DNA of 54,028 bases, from positions 1 to 54,028 of the forward strand of contig WTJY01000386.1 of NCBI GenBank assembly GCA_011524645.1, read 5' to 3'. Made by a program: the position numbers and the translations under genes. The notes below the pieces were generated by a model, which was not told where the DNA came from, did not search any database, and saw only the letters and a list, made by a program, of their open reading frames with translations. This document shows positions 9,601 through 18,100 of the stretch, in pieces. Position 1 is the stretch's first letter; each line of letters starts with the position of its first letter. The stretch comes from Anaerolineales bacterium. Its GTDB lineage: Bacteria > Chloroflexota > Anaerolineae > Promineifilales > Promineifilaceae.

Positions 9601-10461
9601 ATGGATGGGGCTTGGTATCTCCATCAAGCGACATTTGGACAACCGCTTGATTTCTTTGTTTTATTTTCTTCGGTTGCTTCTTTGATCGGTTCCCCTGGAC
9701 AAGGAAATTACGCGGCGGCCAATGCGTTTTTAGATGGCCTTGCCCATTATCGCCGTAGCCAAGGCTTGGTTGGTCTTTGTATTAACTGGGGGCCGTGGGC
9801 CGAGGTTGGACTTGCGGCCGATAAGGGGAATGTTGGCGGGGTTCGGCCGATTATGCCGCAACAAGGTTTAGAACTATTCAAACATTTACTACAAGTTGAT
9901 GTGCACCAAGTTGGTGTCATGTCTTTTAATATTCGGCAATGGCAACAATTTTTCCCCAAAGTGTCGCAATGGCCCTTGTTTTCTGACCTAATGGTGGCTG
10001 ATCATCAAGCGACTAGACGTGGCGATAAACAACTACTCAATCAACTTAAAACCGCATCTGTCACAGAACGCCTAGACCTGCTCGAACATCATTTGTGCCA
10101 AATTATTGCCAAAGTGCTGCGTTTGCCTCAGGGACAGATCGATCGGGAAACTCCTTTGGGGTCATTGGGCTTTGATTCACTTATGGCATTAGAGCTGCGG
10201 AATCGATTAGAGGATGATTTGGATCTAAGTTTGTCAGCAACCCTGATTTGGAATTACAAAACTGTGTCTGAATTAACACCCTACTTGTTAGGGCGTATGG
10301 GGCTGGATGCCGTAGAAGGTCTAGGTGATGAACCCGACACAAGTGACGAACCAACCCTCGAGCTTTCAGATGATGAAAATAATGCGCTTTCATCTCTGAT
10401 GGAAGCATTAACAGATGTATCCGTTGAAGAGCTTACTGCTCGCTTATTGGAAGAATCGTAA
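3682..10461 (+). CDS. type I PKS: loading ACP + module 1 (KS-AT-DH-ER-KR-ACP)
   Basis: About 2259 residues from ATG 3682, which has AGGTGAG at 3671-3677; a GTG at 3673 is the alternative. Domains: loading ACP (about 5-80, GLASRNAV, Ser45), with Ala where Asp normally precedes the phosphopantetheine Ser, as often in FAAL-fed ACPs; KS (about 100-520, DTACSSS, Cys273; EAHGTGT; TNIGHLEAAAG); AT (about 625-920, GHSMGE, Ser714, then VASHSP); DH (about 1000-1240, His1024, Asp1188 in DAAFQ); KR structural half; ER (about 1550-1830, HSASGGTGMAAIQ); KR (about 1864-2060, GGLGGLG, Tyr2010); ACP (LGFDSLMALE, Ser2166). The acidic tail is probably a docking region. Predicted to extend the acyl starter by one fully reduced unit. 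The VASH signature resembles methylmalonyl-type YASH rather than HAFH, so the extender is uncertain. The DH motif has Arg in place of Gly. Confidence 0.93.
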   Translation: MEQFSHTPSIQSIQKWLIERVADLLAVPVATIDPTVPMADYGLASRNAVTIVGDLEEWLDADSLSPTLIWEYPTIEALAEYLGGKSDFEQMEFSSTVDQATAEPIAIIGMGCRFPLANGVEAFWQLLVDGVDAIRKVPESRWALDDYYEPQSGVAGKMNTEWGGFVDKHDQFDSAFFGLSPREASRMDPQQRFTLEVAWEALEQANISPYTLKNSQTGVFMGVASNDYSRLQLSQPQWVDGYAGTGNAFSVVANRLSYLLDLRGPSIVVDTACSSSLVSVHLACASLQRGECTLALAGGVGLILSPELTISFSSAGMMAGHGRCRTFDQQAEGYVRGEGCGLVVLKRLRQAEADGDRIIAVIRGTAVNQDGRSNGLTAPNQKAQESVIRQALANAKLEPRQISYVEAHGTGTPLGDPIEINALKNVLMAGREGQLCAIGAVKTNIGHLEAAAGIAGLIKTALVLQRGIIPPNLHFDTLNEHIDLANTSFVVPTKNQKWIGAMRDRYAGVSSFGFGGTNAHAVLQQPPTLSETPDTISRPYTLLPFSAKSDRSLQMLVQQYQAMTATNLHNVAYTAANKRAHFSQRLAIIAGTPDDLQSKLAAYQSGEPDIVGVMPFNRRSINDNPIFVFPGQGSQWASMGRELFDRELVFQRALVDCENAMKPFFGESLIGLVTGEIPLDQIDFIQPALFAMEVGLARLWESWGIKPRFVLGHSMGEIAAAHIAGILTLTDAARIICVRSRLLKKVSGQGGMLLVELSQPQTEQLISAYTNSVSIAVCNSPDSTVLAGDLATLELIYEQLDIAGTFCRWVKVDVASHSPQVDPLLTELAELLQPIAPQDSQIPFFSTVTGKWMSGSEMTADYWLHNLRQPVVFSQAVQALLHDDNRLFMEMSPHPILLPAIQNIARLTELEDRNDDVWVLPSLRRENVWFTLLESLGQLYVFGFEVDWTAVYPQGKSITLPTYAWDHQRIWFTDDETLVQAQNRVSVNLTSCLLGVPHTAPAPMLHPYWEVQLDLQQFPYLSDHQVERQPVMPAAAYLEMALAAGYELEHTYPVVLNQVAYERLLFLRDEAASPVVQTILNPVADEAWHFRVLAASDSDQTWHTHAAGTMLLGHNNEELAQLSLEQLQTRCTTAVDTADFYQQLAASGLHYGPAFQAIHRLWHGDQQCVAQLAPSKILNHLLDPTMLDAAFQTAGLLLPDEFADGTPYLPSYTEQMTLLGTPPVGQSLWVYAQLVEANHQTLVVDITIMDEAGHPFVLINRFTTKRLDRTASLDRKWDDWLYHLDWEMSSLSETSTPEISTRLANEQWLLFVDASAMIGKPLQDLWANQGIVPICVTHGEGFQQRDASHFEIDPNQPDHFQRLFRELPQIPTQIVYLWALDVREVAEFDMGIAPLIHHAPLHLIQAIAQMGWRDEPRLWFVTRGVHAAEMIDEESVAHASLWGLGRVVGHEHPNLRCTCLDLSNPQTSQWAHDLLQELNALSDENQIAWRENGRYVLRLLPYRTGGASSFVQANSRAYQLVSQQPGVLDRLCWQVAVPQAPEPNQLQVQVMATGLNFLDVLSAMGIRPDDDGDGPLRFGGECAGIVTAVGAQVTRFAVGDTVLGIAPGSFSQYINVNAEFMVHKPDHLGFADAATIPINFMTAYHALVNLADLQPDERVLIHSASGGTGMAAIQVAQKCGAVIFATAGTEQKRDYLRSLGIEHVMNSRSLDFATEVMELTHREGVDVVLNSLTGAAIRKGLEILAPYGRFMEIGKRDIYEDNPIGLLPFQKNLTYSAIDLARMAVERPARMGRILQQVMAGFVDGEFTPLPKRTYPAAEVGDAFRYMAQAQHIGKLVVTFSKEEEPPLISSLSPETIFRSDGAYLITGGLGGLGLAFSHWMIAEGAKHLTLVTRRQTLSASLQEEIDQMEAAGATVTIATGDMGNRDDVERIVRVMSSRDIPLRGVIHAAAVLDDGILLQQTAERFVATRRAKMDGAWYLHQATFGQPLDFFVLFSSVASLIGSPGQGNYAAANAFLDGLAHYRRSQGLVGLCINWGPWAEVGLAADKGNVGGVRPIMPQQGLELFKHLLQVDVHQVGVMSFNIRQWQQFFPKVSQWPLFSDLMVADHQATRRGDKQLLNQLKTASVTERLDLLEHHLCQIIAKVLRLPQGQIDRETPLGSLGFDSLMALELRNRLEDDLDLSLSATLIWNYKTVSELTPYLLGRMGLDAVEGLGDEPDTSDEPTLELSDDENNALSSLMEALTDVSVEELTARLLEES

Positions 10462-10464
10462 TTT

Positions 10465-13400
10465 ATGAGTGATCCTATTTTGCAACTTATTCAAAAACTG
10501 CCCGCAGATAAACGGGCTGTTTTGGCGAAGGCTTTACAACCTGTGCCCGAACCGATCGCTTTGGTCGGGATGGCTTGTCGTTTTCCGGGCGGTGTCCAGT
10601 CTCCTGATGCGTTCTGGCAGATGCTGGCTGAAGGGCGTGACGGGATTGTTGAAGTTCCGCTAGATCGTTGGGATGTGAATAATTTCTACGATCCTGATCC
10701 ACAAGTTTCAGGCAAAATGTATACTCGCTATGGTGGCTTTTTGCCTAATATGGCCGATTTTGATGCGGAATTTTTCGGTATTTCTCCCCGCGAAGCGTTG
10801 CGAATGGATCCCCAACAGCGGTTGTTATTGGAAGTAACATGGGAAGCACTTGAAAATTCAGGGGTTAAGCCTTCAATATGGGCGGGCACACAAACAGGAG
10901 TGTTTGCGGGCATTCTGACCAATCAATACACAGCCCGACAAATGCAAGCGGATCGTATTGGGGCGATTGATGATCCTTATTTTGGTATTGGTACATCCAA
11001 TAGTGTGGCGGCCGGCCGTATCTCTTATTTCTTTGATTTCCAAGGGCCTAGTATCTCGGTAGATACCGCCTGTTCTTCTTCGTTGGTTGCGTTGCATTTG
11101 GCCTGTGAGAGCTTGCGACGTGGTGAATGCGAGCAGGCGATTGTGGGAGGCGTCCATGTGGTCACTCTGCCAGAAAGCATGGTGAATGCTTGCAAAATGC
11201 AGATGTTGGCTGCGGACGGCCGTTGTAAAACATTTGATGCACACGCAGATGGCTTCGCTTTGGGTGAAGGGTGTGGGGTGGTTGTCGTCAAAAAATTGGG
11301 TGATGCCCGCCGCGATGGAAATCGCATCTTGGCCATTATACGCGGATCGGCGGTGAATGAGGACGGCCGGAGTAGCAGCCTGACCGCGCCCAATGGGCTG
11401 GCTCAACAAGCCGTTATGCGCCGTGCTTTGCGCCAAGCGAAAATAGACCCTGCCCTAGTCAGCTATGTGGAAGCGCATGGCTCTGGTACGGCGATGGGGG
11501 ACCCTATCGAAATGGAGTCGATTCAGGCGGTGTACGGTCATGCAGAACGGCCGTTATATGCCGCGACCGTAAAAACAAATATCGGACATTTAACCGCTGG
11601 TGCTGGCGTTGCCGGATTGATTAAAACCGTATTGGCTTTGCAAAATAAAGCGATTCCTCCTCTTTTGAATTTTAATACGCCTAATCCCAATATCCCTTGG
11701 GCAGACATTGATGTTCAATTGCCGCTTGAGCCTATTTCATGGCAACCGGTTGAGGGCCGGTATCTAGCTGGTGTGAACTCCTTTGGTTGGTCCGGTACCA
11801 ATGCTCATATTATTTTGGAAGCAGGCGATGACCAGAACTTGATGTCACCTGCTTCTTTGCCAGAGACCGAAGAGCCTGTTATTTTGCCCCTTTCTGCTCG
11901 AAGTCGAACCAGTCTTGAGCAACAAGCGCACCGCTTGGCCCAATTTATAGAGGATGATTTAGTTCCTCTGTCGCAGGTAGCCGCGACTTTGCAAACTGAG
12001 CGTGAAGTGTTTGCGCAACGGGCCGTGATCGTAGGACATGATTCAACAGCAATCATATCTGCTTTAAGAGATTCATTACCTGTCGTGACCGCCCGCACCA
12101 CAAATGAAGTTGTTTTTATGTTGCCCGGTTTAGGAGATCAGTATGCGGGGATGGCTCACCAACTCTATCAAACAGATGAAGATTTTCGGCAAATGGTTGA
12201 TGTCTGTTGCGACATGATTCGCCCTGCCCTTGATTGTGATCTGCGCACATTGATTTATCCTGACAGCCATATCACCCCTTCTGCTAGCAAAAATGGTACC
12301 AAGTTGAATTTCCGTCAAATGGTGGGGCGAAGCGGTCATGGTGACCAAAGTGCAAGCCCCCCGTTAAATCGTACTTGTTATGCCCAACCGGCCCTATTTA
12401 TTATTGAGTATGCTTTGGCCCAATGGTGGCAGGGTCGTGGGGTTCAGCCAGACGTGTTGATTGGCTATAGTTTAGGCGAGTATGTTGCGGCTTGTTTAGC
12501 TGGCGTATTTACTTTGGAAGATGCACTGAAATTGGTTGTCAAACGAGCTCAATTGATTGATGCGTTGCCTGCTGGGTGTATGTTGGCTGTGGCTTCGCCT
12601 GTTGAGTTAGTGAGGGAAATGTTGCCTGATACATTGTCGATTTGTGCGATCAATGGTGCGCTGATGACTGTGGTGGGGGGGGATCAATCGTCTATAGAGG
12701 CGTTTGCCCAGTTGTTACAAGCCCACGGACATACTTATCGATTGTTGCAGACAACCCATGCGTTTCATTCCCATATGATGGAATCGATTTGTCAAGATTT
12801 TCGCGCCTACTTTTGTGCACAAATTACGCCCAAAGCACCACATACGCCTTTGGTATCTAATGTGACGGGGACATGGCTAACCGATCAACAAGCGATGGAC
12901 CCTGACTATTGGGTGCAGCATCTCCGACAACCGATTCAATTTGTTAAGAGTTTACAAACCCTTTGGAAAATTGATTCCCCTCTTTTTTTGGAGGTCGGAA
13001 TGGGGCAAACATTAACAAGTTTGGCTTTGCAGGCTCCCCAGCGTACAGAGTATGGGGTGGCTATTTCTAGTCTGCCCACCGCCTATGCCCAACATACGAC
13101 GCTGGCATATCTCTATAAAGCTTGGGGGGAATTATGGTCGGCTGGTGTATCTATTATATGGCCTCATGGTGATGTTCGGACACGTACTTTGCCCAATTAT
13201 GCATGGGCGCATCAAACCTATTGGATCGATTATCGACAAGCGGAACAGCACCGTATATCGACAATACCAGATAAACAGCCTTTGGAAGATTGGTTTTATT
13301 TGCCTACATGGCAGCGGCAACCCACTGTAGCGAGCCACTCGATGAAACACTGGCTGCTGTTTTCGGATAATCACGGTGTGGGGATTAAATGGGCCCAGGC

Positions 13401-15111
13401 TTTAGGGGAACGAGCGATTGTGGTCACGACTGGGCCGAAGTTTTTACGCTTACGCGATAATCATTACAGTCTTGATTTTGCCGATATTGATCACTATAAA
13501 AACCTAATTAAACACTTGTGTGATACTAATCAGATGCCAACTGTTGTGGCAGATTTGCGCGGATTGAATGATGAATTCGAAATAGAGACCGGTTTTCAGC
13601 AGGTGCTTTATTTGAGCCAAGCACTGATTACACACGTGCCAGAAGGATCCCCGTTGACTTTGTGTTTGTTTGCCAACCAAGTCCATGACGTGTTGGGTGG
13701 CGAAATGATCACACCGGATAAAGCAACCTTGCTTGGCTTTGTACGTGTTTTACCTAAAGAACATGCCCATTTGCAGACTCGTCTGCTTGATTTACAGCGG
13801 GATAATCTACCCCAATTCGCACTGCTTGCGGCCGATATTGAACAAGATGCTGCCGCACCTGAAGTGGTTGCCTATCGTGGGAACGGCCGTTGGATACAAA
13901 CATTTTCCCCTACACAACTGTCCCAGACTGTCACGCCTCCGCTTAAACCGAAAGGGGTTTATTTGGTCACGGGTGGTTTAGGAACCTTAGGGATGGGGTT
14001 AACAGAAGAGCTAGCAACCCAGTTGGATGGCGGCACATTGATTTTGGTAGGGCGGACACCGCTTCCGCCTCGTACTGAGTGGGATGCTTCCCATGATGAT
14101 AAAAGGGTGCAGAGACTGGTGCAACATATACAGATGTTGGAAGCGAAAGGGGTTACCGTCTTGGCGGTTACGGCCGATGTCGCCATTTGGCAGCAGCTTT
14201 CGTTCGCCCTAGATCAAGCGGGTCTTGAACAAGTGGATGGGATCTTCCATCTGGCGGGTGTCCCGGGCGAGGGCTTGATTCAATTTAAGACGCCAGAGAT
14301 GGCTACGGCCGTATTTGCCCCTAAAATTCAGGGCACTAAAAATTTAGTCCGCTACTTTCCCCATGTTGATTTCATGGTCCTTTACAGTTCTAGTAATGCG
14401 CTGCTGGGTGGGCCGGGTGAAGTCGATTACTGCGCTAGCAATGCATTTCTGGGTGCTTTTGCACAACAACGATCACTGCAGGGCTATCAGACGATAGCTT
14501 TAGATTGGGGAGCTTGGGAAAAGGATAGTTGGCAAAGTGAGATTCTTTCAGCTTTTCCTGCTTTGGTTGAAAAGATCGGCCAGATGCGCCAAAAATCAGG
14601 TATTTCTTTTGCGGAAGGACATCAGGCGATGTGGTCCCTTCTGGCGACTGGGCAACCGCACTGGCTAATTTTGACACAACCGATCGATGTAGTGCGGGCG
14701 CAATGGGAGTCTTTGTCAACCAAAAACCTACTTGCCGAATTGGCCACTGATCATGGCCCACGTTTCCCTAGGCCCAATATTCGTACCGCTTATGTTCCCC
14801 CTCGTACTGAGACAGAGAAACGACTGGCCTTGATTTGGGCCGAAGCTTTGGCGATTGAAGAGGTCGGGCTCAACGATCATTTCTTTGAGCTGGGGGGGAA
14901 TTCATTGATCGGTATGATGATTATGAACAAGATAGAGCAAGCTTTTGCTATCAAACTTTCGGCGGCCGCTCTATATGAAGGGCCAACTATACAAACCTTG
15001 GCTGGGCTGGTTCAGCCTGATACGGCCACACAGACTTTAACGGAGCATGCGCAACGTGGCGCGACACGACGATCACGCCGTGCCCAGCAACGTAACCAGC
15101 GCAGGAGATAA
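10465..15111 (+). CDS. type I PKS module 2 (KS-AT-KR-ACP)
   Basis: 1548 residues. A short N-terminal helix (PILQLIQKLPADKRAVLAKA) suits docking to the previous protein. KS about 28-450 (DTACSSS, Cys203; EAHGSGT; TNIGHLTAGAG). AT about 548-920 (LPGLGDQYAGM; GYSLGE, Ser669; THAFHSHMM), of the GYSxGE/HAFH kind usually malonyl-specific. KR with its structural subdomain from about 932 (LEDWFYLPTW), GGLGTLG near 1170, Tyr1322 in VDYCASNAF. ACP LGGNSLIG, Ser1480. No DH or ER, so it should leave a beta-hydroxyl. The tail is very basic (RRSRRAQQRNQRRR). Starts 4 bases after the previous stop and shares one base with the longest form of the next frame. The KR belongs to the same lineage as modules 4 and 6 (GPG..DY type). 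Confidence 0.92.
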   Translation: MSDPILQLIQKLPADKRAVLAKALQPVPEPIALVGMACRFPGGVQSPDAFWQMLAEGRDGIVEVPLDRWDVNNFYDPDPQVSGKMYTRYGGFLPNMADFDAEFFGISPREALRMDPQQRLLLEVTWEALENSGVKPSIWAGTQTGVFAGILTNQYTARQMQADRIGAIDDPYFGIGTSNSVAAGRISYFFDFQGPSISVDTACSSSLVALHLACESLRRGECEQAIVGGVHVVTLPESMVNACKMQMLAADGRCKTFDAHADGFALGEGCGVVVVKKLGDARRDGNRILAIIRGSAVNEDGRSSSLTAPNGLAQQAVMRRALRQAKIDPALVSYVEAHGSGTAMGDPIEMESIQAVYGHAERPLYAATVKTNIGHLTAGAGVAGLIKTVLALQNKAIPPLLNFNTPNPNIPWADIDVQLPLEPISWQPVEGRYLAGVNSFGWSGTNAHIILEAGDDQNLMSPASLPETEEPVILPLSARSRTSLEQQAHRLAQFIEDDLVPLSQVAATLQTEREVFAQRAVIVGHDSTAIISALRDSLPVVTARTTNEVVFMLPGLGDQYAGMAHQLYQTDEDFRQMVDVCCDMIRPALDCDLRTLIYPDSHITPSASKNGTKLNFRQMVGRSGHGDQSASPPLNRTCYAQPALFIIEYALAQWWQGRGVQPDVLIGYSLGEYVAACLAGVFTLEDALKLVVKRAQLIDALPAGCMLAVASPVELVREMLPDTLSICAINGALMTVVGGDQSSIEAFAQLLQAHGHTYRLLQTTHAFHSHMMESICQDFRAYFCAQITPKAPHTPLVSNVTGTWLTDQQAMDPDYWVQHLRQPIQFVKSLQTLWKIDSPLFLEVGMGQTLTSLALQAPQRTEYGVAISSLPTAYAQHTTLAYLYKAWGELWSAGVSIIWPHGDVRTRTLPNYAWAHQTYWIDYRQAEQHRISTIPDKQPLEDWFYLPTWQRQPTVASHSMKHWLLFSDNHGVGIKWAQALGERAIVVTTGPKFLRLRDNHYSLDFADIDHYKNLIKHLCDTNQMPTVVADLRGLNDEFEIETGFQQVLYLSQALITHVPEGSPLTLCLFANQVHDVLGGEMITPDKATLLGFVRVLPKEHAHLQTRLLDLQRDNLPQFALLAADIEQDAAAPEVVAYRGNGRWIQTFSPTQLSQTVTPPLKPKGVYLVTGGLGTLGMGLTEELATQLDGGTLILVGRTPLPPRTEWDASHDDKRVQRLVQHIQMLEAKGVTVLAVTADVAIWQQLSFALDQAGLEQVDGIFHLAGVPGEGLIQFKTPEMATAVFAPKIQGTKNLVRYFPHVDFMVLYSSSNALLGGPGEVDYCASNAFLGAFAQQRSLQGYQTIALDWGAWEKDSWQSEILSAFPALVEKIGQMRQKSGISFAEGHQAMWSLLATGQPHWLILTQPIDVVRAQWESLSTKNLLAELATDHGPRFPRPNIRTAYVPPRTETEKRLALIWAEALAIEEVGLNDHFFELGGNSLIGMMIMNKIEQAFAIKLSAAALYEGPTIQTLAGLVQPDTATQTLTEHAQRGATRRSRRAQQRNQRRR
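15103..15108 (+). promoter_or_regulatory. ribosome binding site deciding the module 3-4 start
   Basis: AGGAGA ends two bases before ATG 15111, too close to serve it, but lies 8 bases before the in-frame ATG at 15117. The second ATG is therefore the better start. The site is inside the end of the preceding gene, so translation is probably coupled. Confidence 0.55.
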
Positions 15112-15116
15112 TGGCT

Positions 15117-18100
15117 ATGACAGATAATTCTATTGACCCCAATGCGATTGCGATCGTTGGGCTTTCCGGCCGCTTTCCGCAAGCAGAAAACACCCGTGAT
15201 CTTTGGCAGAATTTACGCAATGGTGTCGAAGCGGTTACCCAATTTACTGATGATGAATTACGTGTTGCTGGTATTCCAGAAGAAGATTTGCGCTCTCCGG
15301 CTTACGTGAAAGCGGGTGCGATTCTTGAAGATATCGATTTGTTCGATGCTTCCTTTTTTGGTCTTACGCCACGCGAGGCCCAGATTATGGACCCGCAGCA
15401 GCGCATTTTTTTGGAAGAGGCTTATAAAGCGATCGAAGAAGCGGGCTATGTTCCGGCACATTATGACGGCTCGATCGGCGTTTTTGCTGGTGTTGGGTTA
15501 AGTACCTATTTGCTCCATAATTTGTTGCCCAATACAGATCTTGTCGAGGCTGTTGGGCAATTGCCTATTGTGCTCGGGAATGATAAAGATTCTCTGACGA
15601 CACGTGTGGCCTATTTGCTTGATCTGACAGGGCCCTGCTTGACCGTACAGACGTATTGTTCTACCTCATTGGTGGCGATCAGCATGGCTTGCGAACATCT
15701 CATCGGTGGGGCGTGTGATATGGCCTTGGCTGGTGGAACTTATATATCGGTGCCACAAAAGTCCGGTTATTTATATCAAGAAGGGGGGATCATGTCACCG
15801 GATGCCCGCTGCCGTGCTTTTGATGCGAAAGCGAAGGGGGCACCGTTGGGAAATGGCGCGGCCGTCATCTTACTTAAGCGGCTTGAGGATGCTGTTGCCG
15901 ATGGGGATACAGTTCATGCGGTGATTAAAGGATGGGCGGTTAATAACGACGGTGCTCTGCGTGTCGGTTACACTGCGCCAGGTGTGCGTGGACAAGCTGG
16001 TGTTATTCTTGAGGCACTTACCAATTCCGGTATTGAGCCGGAAAGCATTAGCTATATAGAAGCGCATGGAACAGGGACCGCTTTGGGAGATGCCATTGAG
16101 TTCCAAGCCTTGAATAAAGCGTTCGAAGATCTGACGGATCAAAAAGGATTTTGTGCCATCGGGTCTGTGAAAACAAATGTAGGCCATTTGGATCGCGCGG
16201 CCGGTGTGACCGGTGTGATTAAAGCGGCACTGGCTCTCAAAAACAAGCAGATTCCACCCAGCCTAAATTACGACGAGCCAAATCCCGATATCGATTTCAG
16301 TGATACCCCGTTTTTTGTCAATACGACTTTGCGTGATTGGCAAGAATCGCCCGATTTCCCACGCCGCGCAGGTGTTAATTCATTTGGGATGGGGGGGACC
16401 AATGCCCATGTCGTTTTAGAAGAAGCACCTGAGATGATGGGCGATGTCACATCACGGCCGTACCATCTACTCACCTTATCAGCCAAAAGCGAAGCTGCCT
16501 TGGATTTGATGACTTCTAACTTGCTGATGCATTTGGAAGACAATCCTGACTTGGACTTGGCCGATGTCGCCCATACGTTGCAGCGCGGTCGCCGAGCCTT
16601 TGCCCAACGACGTACCTTGGTCGCTAGTGATGTTGCCGATGCAATCGCTGGCTTAGGGAACCCTAAACGATTGCGTCACCACATGGCCCCGACGCAAGAT
16701 GCCCCTGTGGTGTTTATGTTCTCCGGCGTTGGGGACCAATATATCAACATGGGGCGGGACCTGTATGATACGGAGGTGCGTTTCCGGCAAACCGTTGATG
16801 AGTGTGCCCAACAATTGCATTCACTCCTCGGTGTTGATATTCGTGAGCTGCTTTATAGCGAGCCGCACGAGTCTAAGGAAAGCGGCCTGAATTTGCGTCA
16901 AATGTTAGGACGTCAAACGCAAACGAACTCTGTTTTGCAACGTACGGAATATGCACAACCTGTCATCTTTGTTATTGAGTATGCCTTAGCCCAATTACTA
17001 CTATCGTGGGGGATTCAGCCTGATGCGCTAATCGGGTACTCCATTGGAGAATATGTGGCTGCGTGTGTGGCTGATATTATCACATTGCCTGATGCACTTC
17101 GTCTCGTTGCCAAACGGGCCAAATTGATTCAAGACCTGCCTGAGGGGGCTATGCTAGCGGTACCGCTTTCGGCCGTAGATGCTCGACCTTATTTGCAAGA
17201 TGATGTCGTCATTGCGGTTAGCAATAGCCCGAAAACGTGTGTGCTTTCTGGGACGAAAGAGGGAATCGCGGCGGTGATGGATGCCTGTCAAGCGGATGGA
17301 ATTGTTTGTCGCCTGCTTGAAACAAGCCATGCTTTTCACTCCCCCATGATGACCCCGATTGCAAATCAGCTAACAGACCTTGTTCGTACCATTCATTTAC
17401 AGCCTCCCCAAATTTCGCTTATTTCGAATGTCACCGGGACGTGGCTGACCGACGAGCAAGCGGTTGATCCAACCTATTGGGCCCAGCATCTGTGTGAAAC
17501 GGTACAATTTGCGGATGGGATCACAGAGTTGTTGAGTCTGGAAAATAGCTTGTTTTTGGAGATCGGGGCGGGGCAAAATTTGGGGTCATTTATTAAACAG
17601 AATCCTGCTTGTCCTAAAGAACAATGGGTACGGATCGTTTCTATGTTACGCCATAGAAATCATGCTCAGTCTGATGTGTCCTATAGCCTTCATATGTTAG
17701 GGGCACTGTGGCTTAACGGCTATCCTATGAATTGGCAGGCTTTCTATGGAGATGAGAAGCGATTACGTATACCGCTCCCTACCTACCCCTTTGAACGGAA
17801 AAGCTATTGGATTGATCCACCAGAAAATGCATCTCATCAGGCCCACTTGCCTGCAGTTCGAGGGAAGAAGCCCCTGGTTGCTGATTGGTTTTACACATTT
17901 GCGTGGGACGAAACAGAACTTCCCACGCCCGCTCTGTCTCAAAAAAATGTTTTGCTTTTTTCCGAAGACGATCAATTGGCTGAGACATTACGTGCTGAAA
18001 AGCATCAAGTGAGCCATGTTCGTCTTGGGGGTGCATTTGCAACATTGGAAGATGGGCAATATGTGATGCGTCCAGACGCACCCCTTGATTATTTAGAGTT